Assembly: GCF_004340465.1 (NCBI RefSeq)
Contig: NZ_SLVV01000012.1
Coordinates: forward strand, 124,001-188,000
Reading direction: 5' to 3'
Origin: Mesobacillus foraminis
Lineage (GTDB): Bacteria; Bacillota; Bacilli; Bacillales; Cytobacillaceae
Length of the DNA stretch: 64,000 bases
Under the pieces are notes generated by a model. That model saw nothing but the letters and a program-made list of their open reading frames with translations, ran no database searches and had not been told where the DNA came from. Positions 27,269 through 37,744 of this stretch are shown here, in pieces. The position numbers were made by a program, and so were the translations under genes. The number at the start of each line of letters is the position of its first letter. Position 1 is the stretch's first letter.

Positions 27269-27883
27269 ATGAACAGAATGGCCAATATAAACAGCAAAAT
27301 TGCAGGGATGATGGACATTGCTTTTAGCATGGCTAAAACAAGCCTATTCTTTTGGCTTTCCTTAATAAAGCGGGCTTTTATTCTAGGCCTTGTGGCTTCC
27401 TTTTGTGCATTGATCGAAACCATTAATGAAGTATGGAAGGGGAGCGGGAGGCCCGTAAGGCAATTATTTAAAGAAAACAGCCAGAAATACAAATCCACAA
27501 AAAAGGTATCACTCATGTGGTTTGTTTTCTTAATTTATGCAAGTTCATTTATTGTGCTTCCGTTTCCGGAATCGTTGCCATCAAATATAGGGCAGGTCAT
27601 AAAATATGCGTTTGTTTATATGGTTTTATTGGCTGTTATTCTATTTACTTTTGTTTCTTTTAATATGGTAAAGCTCCAGTTAACCGTGAAAAAAGCTATT
27701 TTATATGGTTTTTATTTATTGGTGAAGAAGTTTACCAGCTCTATTTTCCTGCTGGCTGCATTTCTTGTCATCGCCTATCTAAGCCAGCAGAACCTGATTT
27801 TCTTCATATTCTTTGCCCCGGCCATGTATGCTCTTTCTGCAGTCCTGATTTTAGGAAAAGTATATGCGGGAATAGATAGCTGA
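27269..27883 (+). CDS. DUF624-like (YesL/YesV-type) membrane protein
   Basis: A 204-residue protein with about five hydrophobic helices (near residues 28-52, 80-98, 105-130, 145-168 and 170-195). Length, a helix-rich layout and a place next to a sugar ABC importer all fit the YesL/DUF624 family, whose function is unknown. AAGGTGA lies before the ATG. It follows the terminator behind the binding protein by only a few bases. A second member of the family is at 56467-57099. Confidence 0.65.
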   Translation: MNRMANINSKIAGMMDIAFSMAKTSLFFWLSLIKRAFILGLVASFCALIETINEVWKGSGRPVRQLFKENSQKYKSTKKVSLMWFVFLIYASSFIVLPFPESLPSNIGQVIKYAFVYMVLLAVILFTFVSFNMVKLQLTVKKAILYGFYLLVKKFTSSIFLLAAFLVIAYLSQQNLIFFIFFAPAMYALSAVLILGKVYAGIDS

Positions 27884-28085
27884 GAGTGAAAGACGGAGTG
27901 CTGTGGATGAGCCCAGGCAAATCAACGTCCTTGCTGCGGTAATGAAGAAATTACGGGACAATTTGAAATTTATCATTAGAAAGGGGAGGGGCTTTACTAA
28001 AGTGAAGACGAAATTTGGGTAATTTTCTAATGTAATAACCTGACCCGGAGAACCATTTAAATCATCTATTACAGGAGGAGAATAA

Positions 28086-29456
<1,371 letters not shown>

Positions 29457-29484
29457 ATACATTCCTGCCCTTATAGGAGGGAAT

Positions 29485-29517
29485 AGAACCGGACTGGGTA
29501 TCCAGCCGGTTCTTTTG
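29485..29517 (+). terminator. Intrinsic terminator after the second GH1 gene
   Basis: AGAACCGG (29485-29492) pairs with CCGGTTCT (29506-29513), with an inner CTGG/CCAG extension, and is followed by TTT. Confidence 0.9.
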
Positions 29518-29664
29518 CAGAGCAGGGCTTCACTCTATTCATATAAATGAAAATCAGGTAAAATCAAGAATGATAGTTTTCTATAAAATGGAAATATTAA
29601 AAAGCCAGTTCTCAAAAGAGGGCTGCTGGCTAGTACGATGAATTTGGGAGGAGAGGTGTTTTAA

Positions 29665-30615
29665 TTGATTAAGTGGGGAATTATTGGCCCGGGAAATATT
29701 GCCGCAAAATTTGCTGAGGCAGTAAAGCAAATGGAAGAGGCAGACCTTATAGCAGTAGCATCCAGGTCGAAGGAACGTGCAGAGGTTTTTGGAAAGGTTT
29801 ACGGCCTGGAAGAGAGCAAATGCTATGGCGATTACCGGGAAATAGTCCAGGACGACAAGGTAGATGCCATCTACATAGCCCTGCCGCATCCTTTTCATAA
29901 GGAGGCTGCACTATTATCCATTCATCATGGAAAAGCGGTCCTGTGTGAAAAACCTGTAACCATGAATGAGGCAGAAGTAGTCGAAGTGGTTGGAGCAGCA
30001 AGGGAGAAGAAAGTATTTTTTATGGAAGCTATGAAAACCAGGTTCCTCCCCGTAAGCCGAAAAATCAAGGAGCTGATCAATGATGGTACAATTGGCGATG
30101 TCCGTTTGCTGCAGGCGGATTTTGGTTTCAATGCTCCTGTAGACCCTGCTGGAAGATTATTTAATAAAGAATTAGGCGGAGGTGCCCTGCTTGATGTAGG
30201 AATATATAATCTCTCCTATAGTTCCTATTACTTCGGAAATAAACCTGTCAGCATGAAAAGCGAGCTATACTACGGCACCACTGGTGTCGATGAAAGTTCA
30301 TCCATCCTTTTAGCCTATGAAAATGGCGAACATGCGCAGCTATACAGCTCCATTACCCTGAATACACGGAGAGAGGCGAACTTCCTTGGTACAGAAGGAA
30401 GGATCTGCGTCCCAATATATTCGAATGCAGAACAGGCTTTCATCCATGTGAAAGGGGAAGAACGGAAAATCCATATTCCCTTTGAAATTAATGGGTTTGA
30501 GTACCAGATCCGGGAGGCTGTCCAATGTCTTCAGGAAGGGAAGCTGGAAAGTGAACTAATGAGCTGGGATGATTCGATTGAAGTGATGAGACTGGTGGAT
30601 AGAGCCCAAAAATAG
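29665..30615 (+). CDS. Gfo/Idh/MocA-family oxidoreductase
   Basis: A 316-residue NAD(P)-dependent dehydrogenase. The N-terminal nucleotide-binding motif is GIIGPGNIAAKFA, followed by IALPHPFH and the signature CEKPVT. The C-terminal domain has GGGALLDVGIYNL, typical of the trans-dihydrodiol/sugar dehydrogenase branch. The TTG start has GGGAGGAGAGG upstream. Eighteen bases separate it from the next, broken oxidoreductase gene. Substrates in this family are sugars or inositols; none can be named here. Confidence 0.85.
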   Translation: MIKWGIIGPGNIAAKFAEAVKQMEEADLIAVASRSKERAEVFGKVYGLEESKCYGDYREIVQDDKVDAIYIALPHPFHKEAALLSIHHGKAVLCEKPVTMNEAEVVEVVGAAREKKVFFMEAMKTRFLPVSRKIKELINDGTIGDVRLLQADFGFNAPVDPAGRLFNKELGGGALLDVGIYNLSYSSYYFGNKPVSMKSELYYGTTGVDESSSILLAYENGEHAQLYSSITLNTRREANFLGTEGRICVPIYSNAEQAFIHVKGEERKIHIPFEINGFEYQIREAVQCLQEGKLESELMSWDDSIEVMRLVDRAQK

Positions 30616-30633
30616 CTGGAGGTGAACGAACCT

Positions 30634-31684
30634 ATGACTGTTTCGATTGGATTCATCGGTTTTGGGAAAAGTACAACAAGGTATCACTTGCCATATGTAT
30701 TAAATAGAAAGAAGATCAGGGTTAAAACGATTTATTCGCGTACAAGGAAATATCAGCTTGAGCAGGAATATCAGGAATATGGAATACAGTTTACGGATGA
30801 TTTGGACAATCTGCTTAAAGATGATGAAATTCAGAGTGTGGTCATTTGTACTCCGCATGAAACCCATTATGACCTGGCAAGGATTTGCCTGGAGCATAAT
30901 AAGCATGTGATTGTAGAGAAGCCGTTTACTCCGACCGTTAAAGAAGCGCGGGAGCTTTATCGGATGGCACATGAAAGGAACCTGATTATTACCCCCTATC
31001 AGAACAGAAGGTTTGACGGCGACTTCCTTGCGCTTTCAGGAGGTGCTGGAGAAAGGATATATAGGTAAAGCTGTGGAGCTGGAATCCCATATTGATTATG
31101 ATCGTCCGGGCATCCCGCTGCCTAAGGATCATGTCAACCGTGCTTTCTATGGCCTGGGTGTACATACCACGGATCAGATGGTTTCCATATTCGGAGCTCC
31201 CGAGAAGGTTTATTACGATATCCGTTCCCAAAGCGAAGGAAGCAATGATTACTATCACGTTGAGTTATTTTACAAAAATTTTAAGGCTATTGTTAAAACG
31301 AGCATGATTGTTAAAACTCCCTATCCCAGATTTATTCTTCATGGAACAAAGGGAAGTTTCATTAAATACGGCATAGATAAGCAAGAGGAATGCTTAAAGG
31401 CTGGGAGGATGCCGTGGGAAAAAGATTTTGGCATTGACCCGAAAGAAAACTATGGGAAAGTATCCTTTACTGATGAGGAAGGGAAGGATAGAAATTTGAC
31501 GATCCCTACACCTTTGGGGGATTACGGGCGTTTTTATGACGTCTTTGTGGAGGCAATTGAAGGGAAAAAGGGCAGCCTGGTCACTGAGGAAGAAGCCTTG
31601 GCTGTGATTGAAATACTTGAAAATGGGTTTTCGGGGCAAAATCCAAGGGTTCACGCTTTTAATAAAAATAATAAAACTGAATAA
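30634..31684 (+). pseudogene. Gfo/Idh/MocA-family oxidoreductase split by a one-base frameshift
   Basis: Two overlapping frames together make one full-length enzyme of about 350 residues. The first frame runs from ATG 30634 (GGAGGTGA upstream) through GFIGFGKSTTRYHLPYV and VEKPF to PYQNRRFDGDFLAL and then stops at 31068. The second frame carries QEVLEKGYIGKAVELESH, HTTDQMVSIFG and the remaining C-terminal domain to 31684. The join is at about 31036-31040, where GCTTTCAGG would read in frame as GCTTCAGG; one extra T explains the break. The layout resembles scyllo-inositol/YdgJ-type dehydrogenases. It may be a true inactivating mutation or a sequencing error, since both halves are otherwise intact. 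Confidence 0.88.
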
Positions 31685-31695
31685 TTTAGATGATT

Positions 31696-31727
31696 AGTCA
31701 TGCGGCACCTGCTGCATGACTTTTTTT
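31696..31727 (+). terminator. Intrinsic terminator after the oxidoreductase pair
   Basis: AGTCATGC (31696-31703) pairs with GCATGACT (31714-31721) and is followed by TTTTTT. Confidence 0.92.
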
Positions 31728-31797
31728 ATCAAATAATCAGACCTTTTTGAAAAGACCTAAAAATCTTAAACATTTATCTAAAAATTTTAAATTCCTT

Positions 31798-31812
31798 ATG
31801 AAAGCGTTTCCG
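31798..31812 (+). promoter_or_regulatory. cre-like CcpA site upstream of the pectin ABC operon
   Basis: ATGAAAGCGTTTCCG matches WTGAAARCGYTTWNN with one mismatch. It lies 33 bases before the first permease start codon. Confidence 0.7.
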
Positions 31813-31845
31813 TTTACACTTTAGGAAAGAAAGGAGGATCCATAC

Positions 31846-32790
31846 ATGAGCTTGCGACAAGAAGTGAACGCCAGTGTAGTTTCCATGAAGAACAGTAAAC
31901 CATCAAAAAAATTTAAAATCGATAAGTGGATCCCATATTTGTTTATATTGCCTTCCACATTGATGATTGTTACATTTCTATTTTATCCTATCGGAACGGT
32001 CTTTTACTACAGTGTCCAAAACTATGATGTGTCGGCTCCGTTTTATAATGGATTTGCAGGACTTGATAATTTTATAAAAATCTTTACCCAGGATAAATTA
32101 TTTCTGCCAAGTCTGATGACCTCTTTTAAGTGGGTGATTTCACAGGTCGGCTTGCAGCTGATATTCGGTTTGGCGTTTGCCCTGCTCTTGAATCAGAAGT
32201 TTCGGTTCCGCGGTGCTGTCCGTGCCGCAGCCTTTATTCCATGGGCAATCTCCGGGGTGCTTGCCTCCGTTATGTGGTCCCTAATGTACAATGAGCATAT
32301 GGGTGTATTCAATGACCTCCTGATGAGGCTGGGATTGATCAGTGAGAGCAAAGCCTGGCTCGCGGACAGCTCAACTGCTTTCGCGGCAGTGGTTATAGCG
32401 GAGCTTTGGAGAGGTATTCCCTTCTTCGCCATAACACTGCTGGCGTCTTTGCAAAGCATTCCCGAGGAATTATACGAAGCTGCAAGGGTTGACGGTGCAG
32501 GGAGATGGAAATCATTCATATTTGTTACTCTTCCTCAGCTGAAAAACACAATTGTCCTGACAACGCTGCTTCGGGTCATCTGGGAGTTCAATAACGTAGA
32601 CCTGCTTTTCAATTTAACAGGAGGCGGCCCGGCCCACAGCACGACTACCTTAACGATGTACATTGCCGAACAGGCCGTGCACGGAAGCAACTTTGGATAC
32701 GGATCCGCATTGACTGTCATCGCTTTCGGAATACTACTCGTTTTCGCGGCAGTTTACTTGAGGATTACACGGTTTGAGAGGGAGGATTAA
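31846..32790 (+). CDS. Carbohydrate ABC transporter permease, UgpA/MalF type
   Basis: A 314-residue CUT1 permease with a charged N-terminal tail, six hydrophobic segments and the EAA loop YEAARVDGAGRWKSFIFVTLPQ. It resembles YesP-type permeases. GGAGGATC precedes the ATG. It starts an operon of permease, permease, binding protein, GH105 hydrolase and pectate lyase, so import of pectin-derived oligogalacturonates or rhamnogalacturonan pieces is inferred. No ATPase is encoded nearby. Confidence 0.92.
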   Translation: MSLRQEVNASVVSMKNSKPSKKFKIDKWIPYLFILPSTLMIVTFLFYPIGTVFYYSVQNYDVSAPFYNGFAGLDNFIKIFTQDKLFLPSLMTSFKWVISQVGLQLIFGLAFALLLNQKFRFRGAVRAAAFIPWAISGVLASVMWSLMYNEHMGVFNDLLMRLGLISESKAWLADSSTAFAAVVIAELWRGIPFFAITLLASLQSIPEELYEAARVDGAGRWKSFIFVTLPQLKNTIVLTTLLRVIWEFNNVDLLFNLTGGGPAHSTTTLTMYIAEQAVHGSNFGYGSALTVIAFGILLVFAAVYLRITRFERED

Positions 32791-32792
32791 CC

Positions 32793-33632
32793 ATGAATCG
32801 GAAATCACAGCAAAAGTTTGACAGACTCTTTACACTTAATATCCCCATCCTGGCGATGCTGATATTTACCCTGTTCCCGCTCTACTGGACAATTAACACC
32901 GCCTTTAAGCAAGAAGGGGAAATTGTTCAGCGGCCCCTGAGCTATCTGCCGGTGTCGCCAACGATCGATAACTTTGTTACCGCATGGACAAATGTCGGAT
33001 TCTCAACTTACTTTAAAAATAGTTTACTAGTTGGTGTGTGTACTGTTTTAATAGTATTAGTCCTTTCGACTCTTTCAGGGTATGCATTAAGCAGGTATAA
33101 ATTCAAAGGGAAACGGCCTTTTCTTTTGATGCTGCTGTGCACACAGTTCATCCCGAGGTCGATGCTGATTATCCCGTTGTTCATCATCTTCAAGAACATG
33201 GGACTGATAAGCAACCCGCTGTCCTTGATTATTACTTACGCTGCAGTTGAAATACCGTTCACGACGGTTTTGATGAATGGTTTTATCTCTAACGTTCCGC
33301 GTGAACTGGAAGAGGCGGCAATGATCGATGGATGTAATCGCTTGCAGGCAATCCGCCATGTCATCTTCCCATTGCTGATCCCTGGAATTGTGGCAACCAG
33401 CGTGTTTACCTTCATTTATACCTGGAATGAGTTCCTGCTCGCGTTAATGCTGACCAATCAGCAAGGAAGGTTTACCCTTCCGGTCGGTTTAAGCTATATG
33501 ATGGGTGAATTCAATATAAACTATGGAGCTTTGGCGGCAGGTAGTGTAATCGCTTTAATTCCTGCTATTATCTTATTCGCTTATGCCCAGAAACACTTGG
33601 TGAATGGCATGGGCGGAGCAGTAAAAGGATGA
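32793..33632 (+). CDS. Carbohydrate ABC transporter permease, UgpE/MalG type
   Basis: A 279-residue CUT1 permease that begins two bases after the stop of the preceding permease. It has six hydrophobic segments and the EAA loop LEEAAMIDGCNRLQAIRHVIFP. It forms the channel with the upstream protein and resembles YesQ-type permeases. Confidence 0.92.
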   Translation: MNRKSQQKFDRLFTLNIPILAMLIFTLFPLYWTINTAFKQEGEIVQRPLSYLPVSPTIDNFVTAWTNVGFSTYFKNSLLVGVCTVLIVLVLSTLSGYALSRYKFKGKRPFLLMLLCTQFIPRSMLIIPLFIIFKNMGLISNPLSLIITYAAVEIPFTTVLMNGFISNVPRELEEAAMIDGCNRLQAIRHVIFPLLIPGIVATSVFTFIYTWNEFLLALMLTNQQGRFTLPVGLSYMMGEFNINYGALAAGSVIALIPAIILFAYAQKHLVNGMGGAVKG

Positions 33633-33683
33633 CTTTGGGATTTATGCAACAAAACATATATTCATAGATAGAGGGGGATTTAT

Positions 33684-35024
33684 ATGTACAAGAAGTTATC
33701 GAAAACCTTGCTTGCCTCTTCCATGGCTGCCGCATTATTGCTGGCGGGCTGCGGCGGGCAGGATTCAGCTGAAAAGTCGAATGCAGCTCCAAAGAAGGAT
33801 GATCCTAATGAAGAAGTAACATTAACCTTCTGGGATGAAAATGCCGGCCCGCAAAGAACACCTATATGGGAAGAACTGATTAAGCGATTCGAAGAGGAAA
33901 ACCCAAATATTGATGTAGAATATGTAGGGCTGCCAAAAGATTCTGCCAAAACGAAATATGATGCAGCCATTGCAGCGAATGATACACCGGATGTAGGCAG
34001 TGTCCAGACAAGCTGGCTGCCGGAATTCTCCCTTCGAGATGCCCTGCTGCCGCTGGATTCTTATTTCGAGGGATGGGATCAAAAAGATAAAATTAATGCG
34101 GGAGCCATTGATTTCAATAAAGATATCGTCAATGACAACAAGCTGTACGGAATCCCTTATACACAAAACCTTGATATTCTTTGGGTCCGTCCTGACTGGT
34201 TCAAGGAAAAAGGGACAAAGATTCCTGAAACCTGGGATGAATTCTTCACTGCCATCGAGGAGCAGACTGACAAGGCTAACAACAGGTACGGCTATACCAT
34301 CCGGGGCGGAGCAGGCGGTTCCTTCCAGCTTCAGCGCTTGATGTATGCTTACTCTGGTGAAGAGGAGTATATCAAAGATGGCAAAAGTACAATCAACAGC
34401 CCTGAGCATGCAGAATTCCTTAAAAAGTACTTTGCCCTTTACAAAGAATATACACCGAAGAGTGATATCACAAATGGATATAAGGAAATGATTGCTGGTT
34501 TTGATACAGGTGCCGTAGCTATGGTCCAGCATAATATTGGGTCTTTCGGTGAACATAGTGAGGCTCTGGAGCCAGACCAGTTCCAAGCGATTCCGCTTCC
34601 TAAAACTCCGGATGGAAAATATGTAGCAGAAGGCGGCAATACAATCGGAGTGAGTATCTTTAAGGATACTGAACATCCGGAGGCAGCCTGGAAGTTTACA
34701 AGCTTCTTAAACTCAAAGGAAAGCCAAAGCTACTGGAATCAAGAGGTTGGCCAAATCCCTACAAACGCTGATGTATTAGAAGAAGCATGGGTTAAAGAAT
34801 CTCCTCATATTCAAACGGCATTTAAAGTATATGACGATCCAAATACAATTCTATATAAGCCGCCGTTCTATCTTCCTGAATACAGGTCCATCCTTGATTC
34901 AACAGTTGACTCTGGTACTCAGGCCGTCTTAAGCGGGAAGATGTCGGTAGAGGACTTCCTGGACGAATGGGCAACTGCCGTCGAGGAAGCACAAAAGAAA
35001 TACGACGAACATTTCAAGAAATAA
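33684..35024 (+). CDS. Carbohydrate ABC transporter substrate-binding lipoprotein
   Basis: A 446-residue family 1 solute-binding protein. The signal sequence ends in the lipobox LAGC (Cys23). VTLTFWDENAGPQRTPIWEEL begins the mature domain, with WVRPDWFKEKG and GYTIRGGAGGSFQ further in. AGAGGGGG precedes the ATG. It belongs with the two permeases upstream. Its place before GH105 and PL1 genes suggests that it binds unsaturated galacturonides or rhamnogalacturonan disaccharides. Confidence 0.92.
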   Translation: MYKKLSKTLLASSMAAALLLAGCGGQDSAEKSNAAPKKDDPNEEVTLTFWDENAGPQRTPIWEELIKRFEEENPNIDVEYVGLPKDSAKTKYDAAIAANDTPDVGSVQTSWLPEFSLRDALLPLDSYFEGWDQKDKINAGAIDFNKDIVNDNKLYGIPYTQNLDILWVRPDWFKEKGTKIPETWDEFFTAIEEQTDKANNRYGYTIRGGAGGSFQLQRLMYAYSGEEEYIKDGKSTINSPEHAEFLKKYFALYKEYTPKSDITNGYKEMIAGFDTGAVAMVQHNIGSFGEHSEALEPDQFQAIPLPKTPDGKYVAEGGNTIGVSIFKDTEHPEAAWKFTSFLNSKESQSYWNQEVGQIPTNADVLEEAWVKESPHIQTAFKVYDDPNTILYKPPFYLPEYRSILDSTVDSGTQAVLSGKMSVEDFLDEWATAVEEAQKKYDEHFKK

Positions 35025-35035
35025 TCACTCAGATA

Positions 35036-35080
35036 AAGCCGTCTGGAAATCGACTCATTTCAAGGCGGCTTAATCTCTTT
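35036..35080 (+). terminator. Possible hairpin after the binding-protein gene
   Basis: AAGCCGTCTGGAAAT pairs imperfectly with ATTTCAAGGCGGCTT, and the T tail is weak (AATCTCTTT). It could be a partial terminator or an RNA-stabilising hairpin. Confidence 0.45.
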
Positions 35081-35141
35081 AAAATCATTTATTCCTAAGA
35101 AGTAAGCTAAATCATTTTACATACAGGAGGGTTCTTTCCAT

Positions 35142-36257
35142 ATGAGTTATTCCGATACAACACAAACTGAAGTGACTTCTGAAACAGCGATTGCAATGGC
35201 CGAGCTTGCGTGCGACACCTTAATGCGCAATTTCACTCCAGCTCAGCTGCCGCCTGCCAATGTGTGGCATTATCACCAGGGCGTTTTCCTTTATGGCATG
35301 CAGCGTGTTTGGGAAAAGAATGGGGAAGCACGGTATTTCGACTATATAAAGAGCTATATTGATAATCTTTTGGACGAGGAAGGAAATTTTCTCTTTGAAA
35401 GAGACCAGCTTGATTCAATACAGGTAGGTATTCTCCTTTTTCCTCTGCTCAATGAAACGAGAGAAGAGCGGTATCGCAAAGCTGCGGTTAAGCTAAGAAA
35501 TTTATTTGGCACTCTCAATACAACAAAAGAAGGCGGCTTTTGGCATAAAGATAAATATCCATATCAAATGTGGCTTGACGGATTGTTCATGGCAGGTCCG
35601 TTTGCCTTGATGTATGACCAGGCTTTTGGAGATCCTCAATTAGTGGATCAGGTTTTATATCAAGAAAAACTGATGAGGAAAAACATGAAGGATCCAGATT
35701 CTGGGCTGCTTTACCATGCATGGGATGAAACAAGGAGCATGGCCTGGGCCGACAAGGAAACAGGCTGTTCTCCCGAATTTTGGGGAAGATCGGTGGGATG
35801 GTATGGCACAGCCTTGATTGATATCCTTGACCTGCTGCCCGAAGACCATAATGGAAGAGCAGACCTGATCTCTGCGTTAGAGGGACTCATTCAAAGTTAT
35901 TCCGACTATCAGGATGAAAAAACCGGACTTTGGTATCAAATTGTTGATAAAGGTAGCCAGGAAGATAACTGGCTTGAATCCTCCTGTTCTTCTCTATTTG
36001 TCTATACAATTGCGAGAGCGGTGGAAGAAGGCTATGTAGATAAAAAGTACTTGGATACTGCCAGGAAAGCATATCAGGGCTTGCTGGCCCAAATGATTGA
36101 AACCACCGAAGATTCCCTGACAATGAAGGGAATTTGCATTGGTACCTCCGCAGGGGTCTACGACTATTACGTATCCCGGCCAGTGTCAGAGAATGATCTT
36201 CATGGGGTTGGAGCATTTATACTGGCCAGCATGGCACTGGCCAATATCATCGAATAG
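35142..36257 (+). CDS. yesR: GH105 unsaturated rhamnogalacturonyl hydrolase (YteR/YesR-like)
   Basis: A 371-residue family GH105 enzyme that removes the unsaturated galacturonyl end left by pectin and rhamnogalacturonan lyases. The (alpha/alpha)6-barrel pattern is clear. The two aspartates of the family correspond to Asp91 in LDSIQVGIL and Asp146 in MWLDGLFMAGPF; SPEFWGRSVGWYGTAL is another hallmark. There is no signal peptide, so it works on imported oligomers. AGGAGGG precedes the ATG. The secreted pectate lyase gene follows after 11 bases. Confidence 0.93.
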   Translation: MSYSDTTQTEVTSETAIAMAELACDTLMRNFTPAQLPPANVWHYHQGVFLYGMQRVWEKNGEARYFDYIKSYIDNLLDEEGNFLFERDQLDSIQVGILLFPLLNETREERYRKAAVKLRNLFGTLNTTKEGGFWHKDKYPYQMWLDGLFMAGPFALMYDQAFGDPQLVDQVLYQEKLMRKNMKDPDSGLLYHAWDETRSMAWADKETGCSPEFWGRSVGWYGTALIDILDLLPEDHNGRADLISALEGLIQSYSDYQDEKTGLWYQIVDKGSQEDNWLESSCSSLFVYTIARAVEEGYVDKKYLDTARKAYQGLLAQMIETTEDSLTMKGICIGTSAGVYDYYVSRPVSENDLHGVGAFILASMALANIIE

Positions 36258-36268
36258 GGAGTGGGGAG

Positions 36269-37579
36269 ATGAAAAAAACGGTCAGCAGTATTCTCGCAGC
36301 TTCTATACTGGCTTTGGGAATTTCATCCGCGTCCGCAGCGTCAAATGATCTGGGGAGACAAACGTTGCCGCAAAATGATGGATGGGCTTCCTATGGAGAA
36401 GGGACTACAGGCGGAGCAGATGCAGCTAACAGCCAGATCTTTACCGTATCCAATAAACAGGAACTAGTGAAGGCCCTGGGTGCCGGCGGTAAAAATACTC
36501 CTAAAATTATTTATGTTGACGGCGCCATTGATTTCAATGTTGATGAAAACAATCAACCGATAGGCCCTGAATATTATGCGGATGAAGAATACGACTTTAA
36601 TGCCTATCTCGCAGCCTATAACCCTGAAACCTGGGGGCTTGACAGAGAAGTAAGCGGTCCTCTGGAGGAAGTCAGGGCCCGCGCCCAGAAGAAGCAAAAG
36701 GCAGAGGTTGTGGTCAATATTGGATCCAATACTTCTATTATCGGACTTGGGAGCGATGCCAAAATCATTGGCGGAAGCTTCATAATGAGCGGTGTTGAGA
36801 ATATCATCATCCGGAACATTGAATTTGAAGCGCCCCGGGATTTCTTCCCGCAATGGGACCCAACCGATGGCAGCTATGGTGAGTGGAATTCAGAATATGA
36901 CAATGTGACGATTACAAATGGGTCTCATCATGTATGGCTTGATCATAATACCTTTAGTGATGGTGAACACCATGACGGAGATTCAGGCAAAATATTTGGA
37001 CGTACCTATCAGCAGCATGATGGTCTGCTTGATGTTACAAATGCGTCCGACTATGTGACTATCTCTTACAATGTTTTCCATGACCATGATAAGGTTTCGC
37101 TCATAGGATCCAGTGACAGCAGGACATCTGACCGCGATCATTTAAAGGTCACTCTTCACCACAACTATTATAAGAATCTAACTCAGCGATTGCCGCGCGT
37201 CCGCTATGGACAGGTGCACATATACAACAACTATTATGAATTCTCGAAGGAATCCGGATATAAGTTTGACTATGCTTTGGGTGTCGGGATTGAATCTAAG
37301 ATTTATGCTGAAAATAATTTCTTCCAATTCGATTATGATATCGATCCAGGGAAGATCATCAAGGATTGGAAAGGGACAACCATTTACGAGGATGGTTCCT
37401 ATGTTGGCGGAAAGAGCAGCGCCCGGCAAGTAGACCTGGTAGACGCGTTTAATCATTCCCATGACCTTCAGCTTAGCGAAAATGTAGGCTGGAAGCCATC
37501 TTTAGTTACGAACATCCATCCAACGCAGGCTGTGCCTGCTATAGTCAAAGCGAAGGCAGGAGCAGGAAACGCAAGGTAA
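36269..37579 (+). CDS. pel: Secreted pectate lyase, polysaccharide lyase family 1
   Basis: A 436-residue PL1 pectate lyase. Residues 1-24 form a signal peptide ending ASA. The parallel beta-helix core carries the vWiDH-type motif HVWLDHNTFSDG (about 221-232), the calcium-binding DGLLDVTNASDYVTIS region and the catalytic arginine region RLPRVRYG (about 307-314). It cleaves polygalacturonate by beta-elimination outside the cell, and the products suit the ABC importer and GH105 enzyme encoded upstream. GGAG lies before ATG. A strong terminator follows. Confidence 0.95.
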   Translation: MKKTVSSILAASILALGISSASAASNDLGRQTLPQNDGWASYGEGTTGGADAANSQIFTVSNKQELVKALGAGGKNTPKIIYVDGAIDFNVDENNQPIGPEYYADEEYDFNAYLAAYNPETWGLDREVSGPLEEVRARAQKKQKAEVVVNIGSNTSIIGLGSDAKIIGGSFIMSGVENIIIRNIEFEAPRDFFPQWDPTDGSYGEWNSEYDNVTITNGSHHVWLDHNTFSDGEHHDGDSGKIFGRTYQQHDGLLDVTNASDYVTISYNVFHDHDKVSLIGSSDSRTSDRDHLKVTLHHNYYKNLTQRLPRVRYGQVHIYNNYYEFSKESGYKFDYALGVGIESKIYAENNFFQFDYDIDPGKIIKDWKGTTIYEDGSYVGGKSSARQVDLVDAFNHSHDLQLSENVGWKPSLVTNIHPTQAVPAIVKAKAGAGNAR

Positions 37580-37580
37580 G

Positions 37581-37624
37581 GAAACAGTCCGTGGATACCC
37601 AATCCACGGACTGTTTCTATTTTT
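37581..37624 (+). terminator. Intrinsic terminator of the pectin ABC/GH105/PL1 operon
   Basis: A perfect 16-bp stem (37581-37596 with 37602-37617), core CAGTCCGTGGAT, has a 5-base loop and TATTTTT tail. Confidence 0.97.
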
Positions 37625-37682
37625 CTTAAATAAGAATTATATGAATTTTCCCCATTTACCGCCAAAGGGTTATGAGGTATCG

Positions 37683-37704
37683 TATAATAGGATAATCCTA
37701 TAAT
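37683..37704 (+). promoter_or_regulatory. Promoter-like region with 15-bp palindrome before the first YesM/N pair
   Basis: ATAGGATAATCCTAT (37687-37701) is a perfect dyad centred on one A. It is flanked by two TATAAT hexamers (37683-37688 and 37699-37704). No clear -35 is seen. It may be a regulator site around the start of the kinase operon. Confidence 0.4.
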
Positions 37705-37744
37705 AATAGAAAGGATTGGGCCATCAAACAGCCTGGGAGTTCAT

